Origin: Paulinella micropora
Taxonomy: Eukaryota; Cercozoa; Imbricatea; Euglyphida
Reading direction: 5' to 3'
Assembly (NCBI GenBank): GCA_009731375.1
Contig: BJOX01000015.1
Location: forward strand, 838,739 to 902,738
Length of the DNA stretch: 64,000 nucleotides
Shown here piece after piece: positions 58,920 to 64,000 of the stretch; within the stretch, counting starts at the first letter, position 1; each line of letters opens with the position of its first letter. Below the pieces are notes generated by a model, which saw nothing but the letters and a program-made list of their open reading frames with translations, made no database searches and was not told the DNA's origin. Position numbers and translations under genes: made by a program.

Positions 58920-60489
58920 CCCGTAAGGCTCCGATACAATACGCGAACCTTATTGATATGCTTGTCGGGCCGGGTCATGATGATGAGCCGGACACAGTCA
59001 CGTATGAAAGAACGGGACTAGACGATTTGTCCGGGGAAGATTTGAGTTTGGAGGAGGACTTAGCGCCCCTCAAGGAGCATAAGAAGATGTCGGAGGAAGA
59101 TTTCCAAGCGGCGGCGCGGAAAATTTTAGAAGAAGGAGTGGGTTCGGAGAGAGAGAAGGCGTTTCTCAAAGCTAAGATGGAGGCGTACAGAGAAATTTTC
59201 GACCCTCCTCGGGCAGGTGGTGTAAAGTCGGATGACTTCACTGCTGTCATTTACAAGATACTGGGTGCGGAGCCATCTCCGGCACCACGGAGGGCAAATT
59301 TGAGCATACATGAGGCAAAAATAGCGGAGGAGAATGTAAGACAGTTGCTCGATGAGGACTTTATTGAGAGATCTACATCTCCAATTGTCTCTCAACCGAA
59401 AATCGTCCCTAAGCCAGGAGGAGAATGGCGCTTGACGATCAATTATGCCCGTGTGAATAAGGTGCTAGAGGAAGAGAGAAATCCTCTGCCGACCTTAGAA
59501 GAAGGCAGAAGGGTGCTGCGGAATGCTAAATTCTATTCGGTCATTGACCTTAAGAACGGCTTCTGGCAGATACCACTGGACGAGAAATCCAGATGGCTGA
59601 CTGCATTCGTTGTGGGTATGGAAATATACCAGTGGAAGGTGCTTCCAATGGGACTCAAACAGGCCCCGGGGCTCTTTCAGAAGGCGATGCAGAAGATGTT
59701 GAGCGGTCAATATGACGACCAGTCGGAGGATGGTTTTATGAGAAGGAGAGGACAGAAGGCGGGAGAATATGCATTTTGTTACATCGATGACATCATCGTA
59801 TACTCTAACACAATGGAAGAGCATATCGATCACTTGTCAGATGTCTTCAGGCGCATCGGAGCTTTTGGCCTGAAATGCAACCTAAAGAAATGTCAGCTTG
59901 CCAGGACAAGTGTGACGTATTTGGGTTACGAGATTTCTCATAATAGGGTCTCGATATCGCGCGAAAAGAGGGAGGAGATCATGAGTAGACAGTTACCAAA
60001 GAATCGCACGGAGTTACACTCTTTTCTTGCGATGGCACAGTACTACAGCCAGTTCATACCCGATTGGGGTGCAACTCGGGCTAAGCTGGAGAAGATGATT
60101 GATTTTGGAGACTTTGATAAGCGGGATGAGGAGGCTTTGCAGGCGTTTAATACGCTCAAAGATATCATTTATAAAGATCCCAAGGACGGCGGATTAGTAC
60201 TTATGATGCCTGACTTTACGAAACCGTTCGTAGTCGACACGGATGCATCTAAGTTTGCGATTGGCGCGGTGCTGCAACAGGAAGATGAGGAGAAAAAGTT
60301 GCGCCCGATCATGTTTATTAGTAGAAAGCTGTGTGCGGCGGAGCGAAATTACTGCACGCGACAGAGGGTGTAGAAACCATCAAAGCATGTGAAAGCTTGA
60401 GGTATCAATTTCAACTTGTCCTGGGCTCTGAGCTTTTGCTTGTATGCACTGCTCTGCTCCCGAGACCCGAGTCGACAAGCCACCACTAA
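58920..60489 (+). pseudogene. Gypsy reverse transcriptase/RNase H in opposite orientation
   Basis: Plus-strand frame with complete RT motifs: SPIVSQPKIVPKPGGEWRLT, FYSVIDLKNGFWQIPLDEKS (first Asp), LPMGLKQAPGLFQKAM, FCYIDDIIVYSNT (catalytic IDD) and LGYEISHNRVSI. RNase H begins FVVDTDASKFAIGAVLQ and reaches ERNYCT. A one-nucleotide shift near 60,362 puts a TAG at 60,371. The next frame continues the domain as VETIKACESLRYQFQLVLGS to about 60,489, where similarity stops. About 20 extra residues (QSEDGFMRRRGQKAGEY) sit before the IDD box. The plus-strand segment is tail-to-tail with the protease ORF on its right. Confidence 0.9.
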
Positions 60490-61902
60490 CTGTTGCTTGC
60501 GAGAAGGAACAGGTATAGGATGATCAATAAGCCGGTCCCTTATCTCCTGTGCCCAGATCGCCTTCTCATTGTATGGCAGAATGACAGTATACGGCTTGTT
60601 ACTCTCAAATAGAGTCCGTAGACACTTTTTCACTTCAGTTAATGAGCGCGGCCAGGTAGGCACATCGCCCCAAAAGTTCGTGATAAAAGTTTTAATGTCA
60701 TCCGCTGGAGTATCGGGGATACGCCCCTTCCTCCTTGGCACAAACGCCTCTCTCTTCTCATCTGACACCTTCGCATGGTAACAGTAGCCATTAGTAATAT
60801 GGACATCTGCCCCGCCACCTTCTGCGAATCTGGCCAACGACGGGCACTGTTTCGCAACACATATTATCTCCTCATTACGCGCTACGACTAAGTCATCAAT
60901 AGACTTTCTGTCCCATGCGGGAATCGTAACCGTATACGCCTGCATCTCCGTCTCCCAATTGTCGGTCCAGGTCAGTTCCTCCGGCACTGTGACATAGGGG
61001 TGTACATAGGCTTCAGTTGCCTCATGTACGAAGGCCAACTTTTTCCTCTCCGTTGCTAGACTCAGCTCAAAAGCCTCGTATGAGTCAGTAGCAGTCATCG
61101 GATTAATATCCTCCTCCTCTCCATTCTTCACTCCATAAATCACCCGCCGTGCGGCGCAATCGATCACAGCCCCCATCGTAGCCAATTGGTCATACGACAG
61201 CAGGATTGAACCGTGGTAATCGGGGACAACATAGAGGTCCGCACGATATACTCGACCGGATTTCAATTTGAAAATTAATGTGACGATGCCCGTAATTTCC
61301 GTACGGCTGCCTACCCCTTTTAGGGTCCCCTTTGTTTTTCTAATGTTTTTGTCCACCCATGTCCGGTGACTATTCAAAAACTTCTGGCCGACAATATTAA
61401 TATTCGCCATCGTATCATTACCAACTTTTAATGTGGTTTGTAAAGTTTCACAAAAGAGGTCAGTGTAGCATAGCGCGTCTGGTCTATGTAAACTAGCCGC
61501 TAGCACATGAATTTTTCGTTCTAGGGTTTTGAGTCTAAGCTCAAGTTCCTTGTCCTCTTCTCGTTCTCCCCCCTTTTCCGCCAACTTAACTTCTTGAGTC
61601 TCCGGGGCTTCCGGTATCTCGAGTGTCTTTTGGACAGAGTCTGGTACACCGAGTGTACTCGTGTCTATAGCAGAGACTATTGAGTCCTTTGGCGGGGGTA
61701 CGGTCCGCTGCTTCTTCGTAGGAGGAGACCTAGCCTTTGGTTTCGGCTTCCTCTCCTCCATCGCCTTCTTCGCCTTCCTATTCGCATCATTTATCATATT
61801 AGCTCTCGAAGGATGAACTAGCAAGTGCTTACCTTGAGGCTTGTGAGGCTGTGTGCCTTCACCTTCACGTCTGGGAGGAACCGTTCGTATCCTGTTCATC
61901 AA
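60349..61902 (-). CDS. Gypsy protease-region ORF with altered active site
   Basis: 517 codons. A basic Pro-rich N-terminus and a coiled-coil-like EDKELELRLKTLERKIHVLA precede a retropepsin-like fold: NDTMANINIVGQKFLNSHRT where the DTG(A) active site is expected, then GIVTLIFKLKSGRVYRADLY, VPDYHGSILLSYDQLATMGA and VIDCAARRVIYG. The Gly of DTG is Met here. The C-terminal ~200 residues have no recognised domain (EVKKCLRTLFESNKPYTVIL). The last ~45 codons (60,349-60,489) are antisense to the RNase H sequence and are not genuine coding. It is in a different frame from gag, about 85 nt after it. Confidence 0.75.
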   Translation of the reverse strand: MMNRIRTVPPRREGEGTQPHKPQGKHLLVHPSRANMINDANRKAKKAMEERKPKPKARSPPTKKQRTVPPPKDSIVSAIDTSTLGVPDSVQKTLEIPEAPETQEVKLAEKGGEREEDKELELRLKTLERKIHVLAASLHRPDALCYTDLFCETLQTTLKVGNDTMANINIVGQKFLNSHRTWVDKNIRKTKGTLKGVGSRTEITGIVTLIFKLKSGRVYRADLYVVPDYHGSILLSYDQLATMGAVIDCAARRVIYGVKNGEEEDINPMTATDSYEAFELSLATERKKLAFVHEATEAYVHPYVTVPEELTWTDNWETEMQAYTVTIPAWDRKSIDDLVVARNEEIICVAKQCPSLARFAEGGGADVHITNGYCYHAKVSDEKREAFVPRRKGRIPDTPADDIKTFITNFWGDVPTWPRSLTEVKKCLRTLFESNKPYTVILPYNEKAIWAQEIRDRLIDHPIPVPSRKQQLVVACRLGSREQSSAYKQKLRAQDKLKLIPQAFTCFDGFYTLCRVQ

Positions 61903-61987
61903 CGAGTAGGCATATTTGTGACTGTCGGATTAAAAAGAATAGTTTTATCTCCTTCTCTCTCTTCTTTTCCTCTCTCTTCTCCTCCCG

Positions 61988-64000
61988 TCAGTCTACGACG
62001 ACAACACGCTCACCTGAGCCGGTGTCTTTGTCTTGACGTCCCCCCTCCGTAGCGGTATAAGCTTGCTGGGGGTAGTTGGAGCTGGAACTGGTGCTATAAT
62101 TCCAGTATCCGTGTCCTCTGGGAGGGCGCGCTGGGGTCCGTCCTCCCCTTCCACGAAAGCCTCGTCCTCGTGGTGCCGCCCCTCTTGGTGTCCCTCGGGA
62201 CCCTCGTGACGATCCTCTCGTCTCTCCTCCTCCTCTAGTCGGCGCCTTTGATCGGCCCGATGTCTCTCTCTTCTCCCTTCTCTTCATTCTGTCAAGGAAG
62301 TAAATGATGGCCTCCCGGAACTCCGCATCCGAGACCATATTCGCATTCCACCTCCCCTCCTCCAACTCCTTCTTGTACATGGCGTACATGGTCTTTTTCA
62401 TGCCTTCGAGCTCTCTAAGGAAAAGATTTCGCTGCCTATCATCAAGAGAGTCGTGGCTGAAGAGGCAATTGCCTACTCCTTTCTGTGCCTCATGCTTACA
62501 CGCCATGTATGAAAAATAGCGGTAGCACGGCGTCGGCTCATCATCTCTCCCCCTCTTGAGACCTGCCGTTCGAGTTGCATGTGCTGCTTGAGCACCTCCA
62601 ACCCCCTGTGTCGCGGCACTGGAGAATGACTCGGTGGCCGTGTCCAATTCGGAACACGCGTCGAGCACCTCCTTGAACAGGTCGCCCGGCGGAGTAGCCG
62701 CTACAGTCCTCTCGTATATATTCGTTTCTAAAAAATCCGCCGTCTTCACCGCCGTGAACGTCTGACAGGACTGTATGATCCTTGCGAGCTTGCTCGGGTG
62801 TCGTGTACACAAAGCACTCAGGAAGTACAAAATGATAGACTTCCGGCTATAAAAGAGCCAGTACTTGGCGCTGACCTCAGTGAGGATCGCTGCCAACCTC
62901 GTGCCAATGCCCAGCCCTTCGTTCACCTCTTGAAAAATCTCAAACCCAATCAAAGTACCAGTGCACAGGTGCTGATACCCATGAGTTTTAAAGTATTGCA
63001 AGAGGACGGCAACTGGCACCGTGCATTGCAGGTCTGAGGCTGCTCTCCTAGCCGCCACCTCTACCGCTCTCATCGCCTTGTACTCCCCAACATCAAACCC
63101 TTGTGTGATGATTGATGGGTCCAACAAGGTGTACAACGCCTCATACTCCTGTGTTTCGTCCGTTGGATGCTGCTTCATACAAGCATCAATTCTTCTGAGC
63201 TTGTCTCGAAGGTTCGCATCCGTGTCCTTCTGACTCGCTGTGTCTGCATACAGCGTCAGAGCAGTGACATCGGACTTTGTATATTTTTGGAAGGCCTGTA
63301 TGATAGCCTGTCTGTCCTTTTTGTCATTACTGTTGACAATAACAGTGGTAGGCGCTGAGCTAGTCGCAGGGGCCGAAGGGGCTGTGTGGGCTGACGGGGC
63401 GGAGCGGCCCGAGGGAGCCATATAAGATCCAGAGGAATATTTCGGTCCCTTTGTTCCCGCCGCCTTGGCTAATGCAATCTTTGCCTCCATCTCCTTCTTT
63501 TCTTTCTCAGCCGCTAGCTCTTTGATATACAGCTCTTGGGCATGATGAAAAAAAGACAGGATCTCAGCTGCCTTCCGAAGGAACAAGGCCTTCTCCGCCA
63601 ACTCCTTCTCTCCCGCTTTATTGGTGGGGGGTGGTGCGGCCGTCCCCTCCAAGATCGTATGATCCTTCGTGAAGACCCACCTCTTCCATGCGTCATCCTT
63701 CACCAAGGCCGCATGCAGCTTCTTCATCCTCGTCACCCCTCCAGCTTCGCCTTCTATTTCCCTCAGGGCCGGGTGAAGGTCCCTGCCAAACTGGGTGTGT
63801 TGGAGTTTACCCAGGTCCACTAACTTGGCCTCCATAAGTTTCAGAGACACATCCATGACATTGATCTGTCCTTTTGGATTCCTGAACTTAAACTCCTTTT
63901 CCACTCTCTTTATTGAATCAATGTCCTGACCAGGATCGAGCAACCTAGCCAGTGCTCTTGTGTTCCATGGCAGCACAGTCTTTCCAGTCTGGTACTCAAA
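61988..64000 (-). CDS. Gypsy gag-like protein, 5' end off the window
   Basis: At least 670 codons; the frame is still open at the window edge (FEYQTGKTVLPWNTRAL). The N-terminal half is mostly helical and charged. The middle is Ala/Ser/Pro-rich (GRSAPSAHTAPSAPATSSAP) before KKDRQAIIQAFQKYTKSDVT. A Cys-Cys-Cys-His finger follows, CYRYFSYMACKHEAQKGVGN then CLFSHD (spacing C-x8-C-x10-C-x3-H), in place of the usual CCHC knuckle, with a Gly/Arg-rich RNA-binding tail (RGSRGTPRGAAPRGRGFRGR) and a Ser/Tyr-rich end. No frameshift or stop occurs, so this part is intact. Confidence 0.75.
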   Translation of the reverse strand, partial: FEYQTGKTVLPWNTRALARLLDPGQDIDSIKRVEKEFKFRNPKGQINVMDVSLKLMEAKLVDLGKLQHTQFGRDLHPALREIEGEAGGVTRMKKLHAALVKDDAWKRWVFTKDHTILEGTAAPPPTNKAGEKELAEKALFLRKAAEILSFFHHAQELYIKELAAEKEKKEMEAKIALAKAAGTKGPKYSSGSYMAPSGRSAPSAHTAPSAPATSSAPTTVIVNSNDKKDRQAIIQAFQKYTKSDVTALTLYADTASQKDTDANLRDKLRRIDACMKQHPTDETQEYEALYTLLDPSIITQGFDVGEYKAMRAVEVAARRAASDLQCTVPVAVLLQYFKTHGYQHLCTGTLIGFEIFQEVNEGLGIGTRLAAILTEVSAKYWLFYSRKSIILYFLSALCTRHPSKLARIIQSCQTFTAVKTADFLETNIYERTVAATPPGDLFKEVLDACSELDTATESFSSAATQGVGGAQAAHATRTAGLKRGRDDEPTPCYRYFSYMACKHEAQKGVGNCLFSHDSLDDRQRNLFLRELEGMKKTMYAMYKKELEEGRWNANMVSDAEFREAIIYFLDRMKRREKRETSGRSKAPTRGGGETRGSSRGSRGTPRGAAPRGRGFRGRGGRTPARPPRGHGYWNYSTSSSSNYPQQAYTATEGGRQDKDTGSGERVVVVD

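Larger units (their letters stand above)
56792..64000 (-). mobile_element. Ty3/gypsy-type retrotransposon, rearranged, continues off the window
   Basis: Minus-strand gag (61,988 to the edge), protease-region ORF (about 60,490-61,902), integrase N-terminal part (57,865-58,320) and integrase C-terminal part (56,792-57,790) appear in the expected order. The RT/RNase H segment between them (58,920-60,489) lies on the plus strand, and a 599-N gap sits beside it. No LTR pair was found; the 5' LTR would be beyond the window. Confidence 0.85.

Noticed and set aside
60349-60489. C-terminal 45 codons of the protease-region ORF as genuine protein
   Set aside because: The plus strand here reads clear RNase H sequence after a one-base shift, so the minus-strand reading is antisense.

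Overview
This 64 kb window is nuclear DNA of a eukaryote. It has GT-AG introns, LTR retrotransposons, a piggyBac-type DNA transposon, a tRNA-derived SINE, MITEs and N-filled scaffold gaps. It shows no bacterial operons and no confidently identifiable complete host gene. The extreme load of tetranucleotide microsatellites suggests a repeat-rich protist or alga; a chromerid such as Chromera is a weak guess from memory of similar ORFs, not something I could test.

Layout. 1-21,480 is mostly simple repeats: (ATCT)n/(GATA)n, (ATGT)n/(ATAC)n, (CT)n and poly-G. Short dispersed repeats (called R1-R5 here) sit inside the microsatellites, several of them clearly 5'-truncated copies with (ATCT)n at the 3' end. 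Within it, 18,682-21,350 holds the end of a host-like gene: a Lys/Glu minisatellite carrying about ten copies of a splice-donor-like site, then a Ser/Lys-rich terminal exon. 21.5-28.0 kb is AT-rich and less repetitive. It contains a 271 bp MITE, a spliced piggyBac-like transposase gene (+), and on the minus strand a decayed Penelope-like reverse transcriptase that the piggyBac element appears to split. 28.0-40.2 kb is again microsatellite, with two 99%-identical tRNA-derived SINE copies set in (ATT)n and several fold-back elements. 41.5-49.9 kb is a Ty1/copia element on the minus strand (gag, protease, integrase, RT, RNase H) broken by frameshifts. 50.5-53.5 kb is (ATAC)n/(TAG)n. 54.0-56.0 kb has a second MITE copy, a 25 bp-arm GC hairpin and a fragment of the copia family's end. 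56.8-64.0 kb is a Ty3/gypsy-type element on the minus strand whose RT/RNase H segment lies in the opposite orientation and whose integrase core is deleted.

The recognisable proteins are almost all mobile-element proteins. The common theme is retroposons embedded in microsatellites that match their own tails, which may explain the microsatellite expansion. Domain calls come from reading motifs in the translations; no database search was run.
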